From an uncultured Aeromonadaceae bacterium (GTDB lineage Bacteria; Pseudomonadota; Gammaproteobacteria; Enterobacterales; Aeromonadaceae), in assembly GCA_945957385.1 (NCBI GenBank), contig CAMFKP010000028.1:1-48576 (forward strand): a stretch of 48,576 nt of DNA. Reading direction: 5' to 3'. Under the pieces are notes generated by a model that worked only from the letters and a program-made list of their open reading frames with translations, was not told the origin of the DNA and searched no databases. Each line of letters opens with the position of its first letter. Position 1 is the first letter of the stretch. A program made the translations under genes and the position numbers. Below are positions 1-6,809 of the stretch, in pieces.

Positions 1-57
1 CGCTTCGCTCACTGGGACGCGCATAAAGCCGCGCGCCCCATAACTAAAATGTTATGT
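1..57 (+). repeat. integron attC site, 3' part (cut by the window edge)
   Basis: This is the right-hand part of a 59-base-element-like site. It is nearly identical to the sites ending near 685 and 1199 and finishes in the crossover box GTTATGT at 51-57. Recombination would fall after G51. It closes a cassette whose gene lies left of the window. The inner GC-rich inverted segment (GGGACGCGC / GCGCGCCCC) is visible. Confidence 0.8.
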
Positions 58-77
58 CACAGACGGAGTATTTAAAC

Positions 78-605
78 ATGAATAAAATATTCATCGCATT
101 TTTTGCAACACTCATCTTAATTGGTGGCTGCACCAGCACTCCAATGACAGTAGACACCAATAACATCGCCAATTTAACCGATGAGCCAGCAATCAGATTT
201 AATACTTCGGGGTGGTCATATACAAACTCAACTAATCCGTTTTTACTAACCCCAGACCTCTTAACCAACTCTCTTCTTGCTGTTAGCCGCCTCAAGCCAG
301 GGCAGCATTTTCCTAACGATGGCCCTGCCGTATCAAACAAATTAAATCAAAATGCCATTACTGCCCTCCTAAAAAACAAACTAGCCAGCAAAGAAAATTT
401 GGTTGTATCTATAGACACCATAAATGAAAAGTCAGTTGTTGTTGCAACTTACAGTGAAGATGGCAAAAAAGTAACCGAATATGCTACTGAGCTAAATGGT
501 GATTTGATTCATGTGTTATTCATGGCAATACCAGGCCAATATTACCAACAAGGTATAATCGTAGCGAATAGATTGGTTGGCTCTATTGAACCAATCACCA
601 AATAA
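78..605 (+). CDS. cassette-encoded lipoprotein, unknown function
   Basis: A 175-residue protein with a classical lipoprotein signal: Lys3, a hydrophobic run, then the lipobox LIGGC with Cys18 as the lipidation site. It should be anchored in the outer or inner membrane. I do not recognise the mature domain. The start at 78 is chosen because GGAG (65-68) sits 9 bases upstream and because an upstream ATG at 54 would add residues before the signal peptide and lies on the attC crossover box. The gene is alone in its cassette, AT-rich compared with the rest of the window, and its stop abuts the R'' box of its attC. The function is not predictable from sequence. Confidence 0.8.
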   Translation: MNKIFIAFFATLILIGGCTSTPMTVDTNNIANLTDEPAIRFNTSGWSYTNSTNPFLLTPDLLTNSLLAVSRLKPGQHFPNDGPAVSNKLNQNAITALLKNKLASKENLVVSIDTINEKSVVVATYSEDGKKVTEYATELNGDLIHVLFMAIPGQYYQQGIIVANRLVGSIEPITK

Positions 606-685
606 CATAACAAATAGTTTAAGTCGTTCGCTTCGCTCACTGGGACGCGCATAAAGCCGCGCACCCCATAACTAAAATGTTAGGG
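605..685 (+). repeat. attC site of cassette 1
   Basis: The R'' box ACATAAC (605-611) is the exact reverse complement of GTTATGT at the start of the same cassette (51-57). The R' box is GTTAGGG (679-685). The body is the same imperfect palindrome as at 1-57 and 1119-1199. Confidence 0.85.
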
Positions 686-695
686 CTAAACAGAT

Positions 696-1112
696 ATGGG
701 CATTATTGACCATTCCATTGTGACTCTTCGAATATTCGGTGATGACTTAATCCCTGAAAACATAACCAAATTACTGGGCTCTACGCCAACAGAGTCCTGC
801 ATAAAAAATCAAGAAATAATTGGGAAAGCCACTGGCAACATTCGGCGTGCAGAAACAGGCTCATGGAAAATAAGAGCGAACCCACGAAAACCAGAGAATA
901 TTGAATCACAAATATTCGAAATAATTGACAGTCTTACCAATGACTTGTCAATTTGGTCATCTCTGAGTTCAAAATATAAAATTGACTTATTCTGTGGTGT
1001 GTTCCTTAAAACAAGCAATGATGGACTAATATTGTCCGCAAAGGCATTGCTTTCTATTGGCCAAAGGGGGATTACCCTTGGCTTAGATATTTATGATGCA
1101 AGTAATGACTAA
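696..1112 (+). CDS. DUF4279-like cassette protein
   Basis: A 138-residue cytoplasmic protein with no signal peptide or membrane segment. The pattern of an N-terminal beta strand (VTLRIFG), a TGSWKI motif near residues 54-59 and a C-terminal LGLDIYD strand resembles DUF4279 proteins, a family of unknown function often found as immunity-like or orphan genes. That assignment rests on pattern memory only. The ATG at 696 lies 11 bases after the crossover box and has no clear Shine-Dalgarno sequence, which is common for cassette genes. The gene is a single-gene cassette between two nearly identical attC sites. Its expression probably depends on a promoter to the left or on an internal one. Confidence 0.75.
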   Translation: MGIIDHSIVTLRIFGDDLIPENITKLLGSTPTESCIKNQEIIGKATGNIRRAETGSWKIRANPRKPENIESQIFEIIDSLTNDLSIWSSLSSKYKIDLFCGVFLKTSNDGLILSAKALLSIGQRGITLGLDIYDASND

Positions 1113-1118
1113 TTCACG

Positions 1119-1199
1119 CCCTAACAAATAGTTTAAGTCGTTCGCTTCGCTCACTGGGACGCGCATAAAGCCGCGCGCCCCATAACTAAAATGTTAGCC
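1119..1199 (+). repeat. attC site of cassette 2
   Basis: The R'' box CCCTAAC (1119-1125) is the exact reverse complement of GTTAGGG that opens this cassette (679-685). The R' box is GTTAGCC (1193-1199). The body matches the other type-A sites almost base for base. Confidence 0.85.
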
Positions 1200-1213
1200 A
1201 TGAGGAACCATAC

Positions 1214-1570
1214 GTGAAAAAAATAATCACAGTATTTGTAGTTGCATCATCAGTTGTTGGATGTACCAGCACTCAACATGTGAATAATCCGGATATAAGC
1301 GCTTTCTATTCTGGTGAGTCACATGCTGATCCTTCACTTCGTTCTGATACGGAGAAAATGATCAAAATAATGGTTAATGCTCGCGGCTGTTCAAAAATAG
1401 ATCACATAGACACAAAAGTGCTTCATTACGAACCAAGTAACGGCCAAAAGGGACATGTTTGGGGGCAAGAAGGATGGATGGCTTCGGGGTGCGGTACACC
1501 ATATCCATTTTTTGTGTCATTTACTGAAGATGGTAATGGTGGGACTTTTTTCAGCCTCAAGCCTGTTTAG
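1214..1570 (+). CDS. small cassette-encoded lipoprotein, unknown function
   Basis: A 118-residue protein starting at a GTG, chosen because GAGGAA (1202-1207) lies 6 bases upstream and no ATG gives a complete signal peptide. Two lysines, a hydrophobic stretch and the lipobox SVVGC place the lipidated cysteine at residue 17. The mature part has two further cysteines (in ARGCSK and ASGCGT) that could form a disulfide in the periplasm, and a Gly/Trp-rich centre. The family is not recognised. It is the only gene of cassette 3. Confidence 0.75.
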   Translation: MKKIITVFVVASSVVGCTSTQHVNNPDISAFYSGESHADPSLRSDTEKMIKIMVNARGCSKIDHIDTKVLHYEPSNGQKGHVWGQEGWMASGCGTPYPFFVSFTEDGNGGTFFSLKPV

Positions 1571-1651
1571 CTCTAACTAGGTACATCGCCTGACCAATAG
1601 CCGCTATACAATTTTTGGTTCAGCTAATAATTGCTAGACATCCAGTTTAAA

Positions 1652-1735
1652 CATTAACAAATAAATTAACTTTCTTCAGCCCTTTGATATTTAGCCAGAC
1701 CCGCTTCGCGGGCCGATTATTTAACATTGTTAGCA
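1652..1735 (+). repeat. attC site of cassette 3 (second attC type)
   Basis: R''-like CATTAAC (1652-1658), a body sharing AACAAATAAATTAAC with the site at 3747-3830, a central CCCGC-TTC-GCGGG hairpin, and R' GTTAGCA (1729-1735). It differs from the type-A sites to the left. The R''/R' match for this cassette is only 4 of 7, so the exact ends are less sure. The 80 bases after the gene stop (1571-1651) hold nothing I recognise. Confidence 0.7.
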
Positions 1736-1753
1736 CTACCAAAAGGACCATCT

Positions 1754-2617
1754 ATGAAATATAGAATGTTTATCATAATGTTAGGAGTGATATTGCTAAC
1801 ATCATGCAGCGCAATATTAAGCAATAACACGGGTAAAAAGACACAATCTAGTAGTTTGATGGATTTCCTGTACCCAGACAAAGAAAGCCGTGAAAAAATC
1901 AAACCAGAAATTCCAGTCTTAAGATTGCCTGTGAAAGTTGGGCTAGCCTTTGTTCCATCTAAAAGTTGGCAAAGAGATGGAATTAATAGCAAGGATCAAG
2001 TTGAGCTCCTTGAAAAAGTAAAAAAGTCATTTCTCAAGTATGATTATATTGAACGCATTGAAATCATACCAAGTACATACTTAAAGGGTGGTGAAGGCTT
2101 TACGACTTTGGAACAAGTGGGCAGGCTTTACGATGTCGATGTTATGGCGTTAGTTTCCTATGACCAAGTAACGCAATCCCTTGAAAACAATGCGGCTTTA
2201 CTTTATTGGACAATTGTCGGGATGTACATTATCCCTGGGAATGAAAACTCTATACAAACCTTTGTGGACACAGCCGTTTTTGATATTAAAAGTAAAAAAA
2301 TGCTATTTAGAGCTCCGGGCATTAGTAAAATCGAAAAACGAACTACGGCTGTAGGCATTGACGGTACATTATCTGAAAAGTCGCTTGAAGGTTTTAGTTT
2401 GGCTGTTGCAGACATGACTGCCAATTTAGATGTAGAACTAGCCAACTTTAAGTCAAGGGTTAAAGCAGAAAGAATTGCGAAAGTTGAGCTCCGTGAAGGT
2501 TATAGTGGTGGTGGCTCTATAAGCTTATATTTTCTTGCCTTTTTATTCGCGGCGCTAACAATAAAATTAATAAGAACAAGAAATGGTTGGCTTTTTCACC
2601 TTCGCCGCTTACTTTAG
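1754..2617 (+). CDS. probable rhombosortase-target lipoprotein (cassette 4)
   Basis: A 287-residue protein with a lipoprotein signal (lipobox LLTSC, Cys18), a mature domain with motifs such as VKVGLAFVPS and YDVDVMALVSYDQ, and a C-terminal tail of GGG (252-254), a hydrophobic segment and basic residues (KLIRTR). This architecture, a lipoprotein with a GlyGly-CTERM tail, is that of the rhombotarget lipoproteins, which are thought to be cleaved by a rhomboid-like rhombosortase. The family call is from memory. The start at 1754 follows AAAAGGA at 1741-1747. No rhombosortase is in the window. Unusually, roughly the last 22 codons lie inside the attC, so half of the tail is written in recombination-site DNA. 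Confidence 0.7.
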   Translation: MKYRMFIIMLGVILLTSCSAILSNNTGKKTQSSSLMDFLYPDKESREKIKPEIPVLRLPVKVGLAFVPSKSWQRDGINSKDQVELLEKVKKSFLKYDYIERIEIIPSTYLKGGEGFTTLEQVGRLYDVDVMALVSYDQVTQSLENNAALLYWTIVGMYIIPGNENSIQTFVDTAVFDIKSKKMLFRAPGISKIEKRTTAVGIDGTLSEKSLEGFSLAVADMTANLDVELANFKSRVKAERIAKVELREGYSGGGSISLYFLAFLFAALTIKLIRTRNGWLFHLRRLL

Positions 2618-2647
2618 CCAACCGTTTGTCTTTTTTAGGTGTTACGT
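2553..2647 (+). repeat. attC site of cassette 4, overlapping the gene 3' end
   Basis: R'' CGCTAAC (2553-2559) matches the reverse complement of this cassette's opening GTTAGCA at 6 of 7 bases. R' is GTTACGT (2641-2647). An 8-bp perfect inverted repeat, GGTTGGCT (2585-2592) and AGCCAACC (2616-2623), forms the core. The left two-thirds is coding sequence, and the stop codon of the lipoprotein gene lies in the right arm. Confidence 0.6.
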
Positions 2648-2685
2648 TTCGTTGCCAATAACATCCAACACCGAAGGGGTTGTTC

Positions 2686-3063
2686 ATGCAAAAGTTAGTT
2701 TGCCTTCTTTTTGTTTTCATTTTTGGTTGCAGCTCAGGTGGTATGACAGGGAATAGCTATCGACAAACTGGAATTATCGAAGAAATTGTGGACATACCCA
2801 GAATTGGAGAACCAACACCAGGATTATTCTTTTTTGGATTGCTTGGAAATTTAGCCTCGATTATACAGGAAGCACCTTATTCGTCACATAAATACAAAAT
2901 AAAAACAGAGTCTGGAAAAGTGATCTATGCCGAAGTGGACAGTAGTTTTACCGTAGGTGAGTGCGTTGACGTTATACCATCGCAAGATGTAAACACTTCT
3001 AATTTTTATGCCTATGGAGAATCACGTGTAATATCATCAGAAAAATGCACCACGAAAACGTAA
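2686..3063 (+). CDS. small cassette-encoded lipoprotein, unknown function
   Basis: A 125-residue protein with a short lipoprotein signal ending FIFGC, giving lipidated Cys15, followed by a Ser/Gly linker. The mature part has a second hydrophobic stretch near residues 42-58 (LFFFGLLGNLASI) and a beta-rich C-terminal half (KIKTESGKVIYAEVD). It resembles small outer-membrane lipoproteins with an SH3-like or OB-like barrel, but I cannot name a family. The ATG at 2686 follows GAAGGGG (2673-2679) by 6 bases. The stop codon overlaps the R'' box of its attC. Confidence 0.75.
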   Translation: MQKLVCLLFVFIFGCSSGGMTGNSYRQTGIIEEIVDIPRIGEPTPGLFFFGLLGNLASIIQEAPYSSHKYKIKTESGKVIYAEVDSSFTVGECVDVIPSQDVNTSNFYAYGESRVISSEKCTTKT

Positions 3064-3151
3064 ACACTGAAACATATAACATTACCAGTCCGCCAGGCTA
3101 AATATAAGTACTACTCACAACCTGAGTATCACATAAAATATTTCGTTATTT
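3058..3151 (+). repeat. probable attC site of cassette 5
   Basis: R'' ACGTAAA (3058-3064) matches the reverse complement of GTTACGT, the start of the cassette, at 6 of 7 bases. R' is GTTATTT (3145-3151). The body is unlike the other sites and only weakly palindromic, so the call leans on the box match and on its position between two cassette genes. Confidence 0.5.
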
Positions 3152-3165
3152 AAAATGGAGTTATC

Positions 3166-3741
3166 ATGATTTTTTTTAACAAAAAATGGGGGTTGCTAGG
3201 TGTTTTTTTGGGTGGTTGCTCAGCAGCGCTAGTACCTGCAACAGATAATCCAAGAGAAAAACTTAACCAAGCGTATCAACTCATCGGACTAGGTCGACCG
3301 CTTCCTGCTGAAAAGCTAGCCACAGAAGCCGCAAAAATTTATGAAAGTAAAAATGATTACATTGGGGCGGGTACCGCATATAGTGCATTAGGGATGCTTT
3401 ACAGCAGTCCAGCTTACCGATCACACAAAGAATATTATGAAAGCAAAAAAACATATGACCCTACATATAATAAATCCATAACCTTTTATAAAAAAGCGGT
3501 TGATGCATCAATAAAGGGTGGTGATTATTGGGGAGCTGCAAATTCTCTCATAGGAATTGGTGATGGCTATACTAATCAGAACGAGCAGTCCAAGGCTTGT
3601 GACGCATACACAGAGGCCTTAAAGGTTTACACTGACCCCAATGCCAAGGTAACAAGAATGGCATACACGTGGAACCCTAAATATCCAACTTACAAAGCCA
3701 TGCTTGAAGCATTAATTGAAAACTCATGTAAAAACAAATAA
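3166..3741 (+). CDS. TPR-like lipoprotein (cassette 6)
   Basis: A 191-residue protein. Residues 1-18 form a lipoprotein signal ending FLGGC. The mature part is alpha-helical with TPR-like units: AYQLIGLGRPLPAEKLATEA near 39-58, YIGAGTAYSALGMLY near 66-80, SITFYKKAVDASIKGGDYWG, and a last unit with ACDAYTEALKVY. TPR proteins act as protein-protein scaffolds, here on the periplasmic face of a membrane. The partner is unknown. The start at 3166 has GGAG (3157-3160) 5 bases upstream. It is the fifth predicted lipoprotein in the cassette array. Confidence 0.75.
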   Translation: MIFFNKKWGLLGVFLGGCSAALVPATDNPREKLNQAYQLIGLGRPLPAEKLATEAAKIYESKNDYIGAGTAYSALGMLYSSPAYRSHKEYYESKKTYDPTYNKSITFYKKAVDASIKGGDYWGAANSLIGIGDGYTNQNEQSKACDAYTEALKVYTDPNAKVTRMAYTWNPKYPTYKAMLEALIENSCKNK

Positions 3742-3746
3742 CCCCC

Positions 3747-3830
3747 GCATAACAAATAAATTAACCTTGCTTCAGCCATTCAGGCTTCCGCCGGCCCCGC
3801 TACGCGGGCCGGTTATTCAAAATGTCATAC
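3747..3830 (+). repeat. attC site of cassette 6 (second attC type)
   Basis: R'' GCATAAC (3747-3753), a body shared with the site at 1652-1735, a GC-rich central hairpin (CCGGCCCCGC then GCGGGCCGG), and an R'-like GTCATAC (3824-3830). The R' box departs from the usual GTT start. Confidence 0.7.
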
Positions 3831-3849
3831 ATCAAGGACATGTCGTGAA

Positions 3850-4251
3850 GTGAACTTTTTACAAGTCGAATCCAGACAAACCATAGACAATATAATATTC
3901 ACATTTGGCTTGTACGAGTCAGAAGGAAAAACACTATTTGGATATAAGGTTTTTTGCGCGGGGGCAGGCTCTCACCACCTTGAATGGTTCTTCCCATTAA
4001 AGGGTGCTGCATTGAATGCGTTCATATCAAACCTTAAAAGCCTGCACAGCGTCAATTTTAAGAAAAAAGTGAAAATAAAACGCGCCTGGTCAAATATAAA
4101 CTTAAACTTCTTGGGATTTGACCACAAAAAAGGTATAAAGATAAAAAGTAACATTTCTGGCTTTCTTTTTTATAGTGGCGCATTTGGTAGCTCTTATATA
4201 TCCCAATCCGATCTTGCACGATTGATTAAAAACCTTGAACGCTGTGTTTAA
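3850..4251 (+). CDS. hypothetical cytoplasmic protein (cassette 7)
   Basis: A 133-residue basic protein with no signal peptide or membrane segment. It starts at a GTG, preceded by AAGGA about 11 bases upstream; the only in-frame ATG upstream is blocked by a stop. The predicted strand-rich pattern (IIFTFGLYESEG, FGYKVFCAGAG, a Lys-rich KKKVKIKRAW segment, then SGFLFYSGAFGSSYIS) has the size and look of small immunity-like or YacL/DUF-type orphan proteins, but I recognise no family. It is the last cassette gene before ordinary chromosome. Confidence 0.65.
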   Translation: MNFLQVESRQTIDNIIFTFGLYESEGKTLFGYKVFCAGAGSHHLEWFFPLKGAALNAFISNLKSLHSVNFKKKVKIKRAWSNINLNFLGFDHKKGIKIKSNISGFLFYSGAFGSSYISQSDLARLIKNLERCV

Positions 4252-4258
4252 TGAAAAT

Positions 4259-4326
4259 GTATAACAAATAGTTTTAGTTGTTCGTGGACTTGCCCTGCAT
4301 TTGTGGCTGCGCCTAAAACGGCATAC
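4259..4326 (+). repeat. terminal attC of the array, crossover box degenerate
   Basis: R'' GTATAAC (4259-4265) matches the reverse complement of the cassette's opening GTCATAC at 6 of 7 bases. Inner arms GTTTTAG and CTAAAAC (4313-4319) pair perfectly. Where R' should be, the sequence reads GGCATAC (4320-4326), lacking the GTT needed for recombination. Confidence 0.65.
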
Positions 4327-4361
4327 GGATAACCCAACGCTGTCACCTCCAACACGGAATT

Positions 4362-4823
4362 ATGATGCACACCGTCCATACCCGAATCGCAACGCTGGCT
4401 GATGTTGATGTCATCGCCCCCCTGTTCGATGCCTATCGACAGTTTTATGCGCAGCCGGCTGACCTTGCCCTTGCCACGCGCTTTATTCACGATCGCCTGA
4501 TTAACAACGAATCGGTCATTCTTCTGGCGTTGCAGGCCGATCAACAGCTGGTCGGCTTCTGCCAGCTCTACCCCAGCTTCTGCTCGGTCGAAGCGAAACC
4601 GATCTACGCGCTGTACGACCTGTTTGTGACGCCACCAGCACGACGCTTGGGGGTGGCAAAAGCACTGCTACTCGCTGCCGAGCGCCAGGCCGTCGCAAGC
4701 GGCAAGGCGAGAATGGATCTGGCGACCGGCAAAACCAACACCGTGGCCCAGGCGGCATACGCCGCACTGGGCTGGATCAAGGATGAGCAGTTTTACACCT
4801 ACAGCAAGGCCATCAACGACTGA
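4362..4823 (+). CDS. GNAT-family N-acetyltransferase
   Basis: A 153-residue protein covering a whole GNAT fold: the N-terminal strand and helix (TRIATLADVDVIAPLFDAYRQFY), the central strands (LVGFCQLYPSFC, IYALYDLFVTP), the acetyl-CoA pyrophosphate loop as ARRLGVAKALL (the family's R/QxxGxG/A), and a C-terminal ALGWIKDEQFYTYSK strand. It transfers an acetyl group from acetyl-CoA to an unknown amine, probably a small molecule or a protein N-terminus. Either of two adjacent ATGs (4362, 4365) could be used. It lies just right of the integron array but has the base composition of the chromosome, so I treat it as the first non-cassette gene. Confidence 0.85.
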   Translation: MMHTVHTRIATLADVDVIAPLFDAYRQFYAQPADLALATRFIHDRLINNESVILLALQADQQLVGFCQLYPSFCSVEAKPIYALYDLFVTPPARRLGVAKALLLAAERQAVASGKARMDLATGKTNTVAQAAYAALGWIKDEQFYTYSKAIND

Positions 4824-4942
4824 GCCTGGCGCCAATAGCATTCGCCGCTCACCAGGCGCAGCCGGTTGTCGCAGCGCTAACGCCTGGCGTAGCGGTCAAG
4901 CCCAACCTGTGATGTCAACCGTCATCTATTTTGGAGAACTCC

Positions 4943-5479
4943 GTGTCGAAATTGATTCGATATATCACCGTCATCGTTGCCTTGGTACTCACTGGCTGTG
5001 CGACGTTTAATGTGCCAAGCGACTACTCGCTGGCGCATAACAGCAACCAAGGGCTTGTGGTGATGTCCTTAACGCATTCTGTTGCCAGCGTGATTGTTGA
5101 CTACCGCCCGGTGGCAGCAGGGAAACCGGGCGCAGGCTCATTTATGACGGGTAACATGCAAGATCCGCTGGATTGGACACACCCCAACGGACGGCTGGTT
5201 GTTGCGGAGCTGCCACCTGGGCAATACGAGCTATATCAGTGGCGCGCTGAAGGAATGAATGTGACTTATACCTCCAAACTGTTTTCCATCCCCTTCACCA
5301 TTGAGGCTGGCAAAGCTACTTATATCGGCAATCTTTTTATTAATATGGATGAAACAACGGCCAAATATACATTATCCGTAACCGACACATCCGCACGCGA
5401 CCTACCTTTACTCATCCGGCACTATCCCAATATTAAACAAACCGATGTCACCACCGAAATATCAAAAATATTTCGTTAA
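4943..5479 (+). CDS. putative lipoprotein, beta-rich, unknown function
   Basis: A 178-residue protein starting at GTG, chosen because GGAG (4933-4936) lies 6 bases upstream and because the lipoprotein signal begins there. The lipobox VLTGC places the modified cysteine at residue 19. The rest alternates short strands with a conserved-looking turn LPPGQYELYQW near the middle, which is reminiscent of DUF2846-like or carbohydrate-binding-like beta sandwiches; that link is weak. It stands alone between two intergenic gaps. Confidence 0.75.
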   Translation: MSKLIRYITVIVALVLTGCATFNVPSDYSLAHNSNQGLVVMSLTHSVASVIVDYRPVAAGKPGAGSFMTGNMQDPLDWTHPNGRLVVAELPPGQYELYQWRAEGMNVTYTSKLFSIPFTIEAGKATYIGNLFINMDETTAKYTLSVTDTSARDLPLLIRHYPNIKQTDVTTEISKIFR

Positions 5480-5631
5480 TGCTATGTGCACAGCATGGTA
5501 TAGATGCGATTTGTGTCTGAGTTAATATTTGCACTTAGCGACAGGGTTCTTGCTAAATAACCTGGCTGCCGAAAAATATCGTTTTAAACCGTATTTCAGC
5601 TCTGACACTCTTTCAATTTTCAGGCATAGCA

Positions 5632-6015
5632 ATGAAATTCTTTACCCTCATCACTGTGTTATTTTTTTCTGGTAGTGTTTCCGCATCGTGTGTCGCGCCG
5701 CGCGACCATGTTGAACAGCGTGCCTGTTCGACTCTGCGACTTGACGCACTTGTACATCAAGTTCTTGCGGCTCAGCATACGCTCCGCGACAAAATCACCA
5801 CTTGGGATGAGGAGCCCGAGTATAAGGCTGCGGCTTTGGCCAATTTTGATAATGCGGCACGCGCATTCCAGAGGTATCAAGCCCAACAGTGCGCGTTTGA
5901 TGCGTCGCTTGCCGCGGGCGGCAATAACGCCAGTGATTTACGCATCGAATGTAACATTGAGCTCTACAGCAGTTACTTGAAATATATTCAGGCGCACGTT
6001 GCCGCTTTCAAATAA
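5632..6015 (+). CDS. periplasmic LprI-like (DUF1311) small protein
   Basis: A 127-residue protein with a cleavable signal (MKFF..., cleavage around VSA-SC near residue 19). The mature part is helical with four cysteines, in ASCVAP, RACST, QQCAF and IECNI, spaced as in the LprI / DUF1311 family. Some members of that family inhibit lysozyme. The segment ARAFQRYQAQQCAFDA followed by a Gly-rich turn and a late cysteine is typical of that fold. A lysozyme-inhibitor role here is inference. It is a single gene with its own upstream gap (5480-5631). Confidence 0.65.
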   Translation: MKFFTLITVLFFSGSVSASCVAPRDHVEQRACSTLRLDALVHQVLAAQHTLRDKITTWDEEPEYKAAALANFDNAARAFQRYQAQQCAFDASLAAGGNNASDLRIECNIELYSSYLKYIQAHVAAFK

Positions 6016-6223
6016 CGGCACGCTTGCTATCCAGTTTGCGAGGGTTATGGACAAGCAGCGCAATACGAACTCGCGGCGCAGTAGTTAATAACTCAGTCGA
6101 CGCGCTGCAAGCCGCTCAGCACCGGCGCCAAGGCGCGGCAGAAGGACTCAAACTTTGCTTGTTTCTACCGTCTGAGCTCAGGTATAACGCTGCAACTTAC
6201 AATAATGATTACGGGATAACCTG

Positions 6224-6631
6224 ATGCTGACCGCTGCCGATTTCTCTTTTACCCCCACTGCCTTGCGCGTTAAGAAAGACCAGTATCCGCTGGCCAAGAT
6301 CAACGACGCGCGACTGAAAACCAACCGCCTGGGTGACCATGTGCTGCGTGTGACCTTGATTGCGTTGCTGGTCTCCAGTGTGGTCTGGACCATCTGCCCC
6401 GATTCGTTCGGTCTGGTGACGGTACCGTTTGCGTTGCTTGTCGGCGCGCTGTTTGGTCTGGCGTCGGTCAGAAAGTACGAGCTGCAGATCGAGTTTCGCC
6501 ATAGCGATGAGACCGGACTGCAGTGGCTGTCCATCGCCAAGACCAGCAATGCGACCGTCAAGGCGCTGTTCGAGCAACAGATCAGCCTGATCCGCCAGCA
6601 CAGCGGCCCCGATCACTCCCCTGAGGCGTGA
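6224..6631 (+). CDS. small two-TM membrane protein (DUF6232-like)
   Basis: A 135-residue protein. Residues 1-35 form strands (FSFTPTALRVKKDQYPLAKI), followed by two close transmembrane helices (about 42-60 and 62-80, separated by FGLVTV) and a C-terminal cytoplasmic half. A single PH-like domain interrupted by a helical hairpin is the layout of DUF6232-type proteins of unknown function. A hairpin at 6651-6672 closes the unit. The 208 bases upstream (6016-6223) hold no gene I can support. Confidence 0.6.
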   Translation: MLTAADFSFTPTALRVKKDQYPLAKINDARLKTNRLGDHVLRVTLIALLVSSVVWTICPDSFGLVTVPFALLVGALFGLASVRKYELQIEFRHSDETGLQWLSIAKTSNATVKALFEQQISLIRQHSGPDHSPEA

Positions 6632-6650
6632 TGCGCTGTTACTCAAACGC

Positions 6651-6672
6651 GACGCTCGCCCAGGCGGGCGTC
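6651..6672 (+). terminator. hairpin after the two-TM gene
   Basis: GACGCTCGCC pairs with GGCGGGCGTC, with one wobble, and a 2-base loop. No clear T-run follows, so termination is uncertain. Confidence 0.35.
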
Positions 6673-6809
6673 GGGCATGCAAAATAGTGTGCGCCAGGAT
6701 CGGTTGTCTGCATGTCGTTGTTTTGCTGTCGCCCGTTTGTGCTACTCTGCCGCAGCTGACATGAATGTCCTGCCTGCCGCAGGCCGCGATCAAGGATAGA
6801 AAAATAACC

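Noticed and set aside
1571-1651. Possible extra cassette boundary at CTCTAAC near 1571
   Set aside because: It resembles an R'' box but no matching R' or gene follows before the type-B attC at 1652; I treat it as part of cassette 3.
6024-6224. 66-codon + strand frame between the LprI-like and two-TM genes
   Set aside because: No ribosome-binding site, no family resemblance, and composition unlike a coding region.
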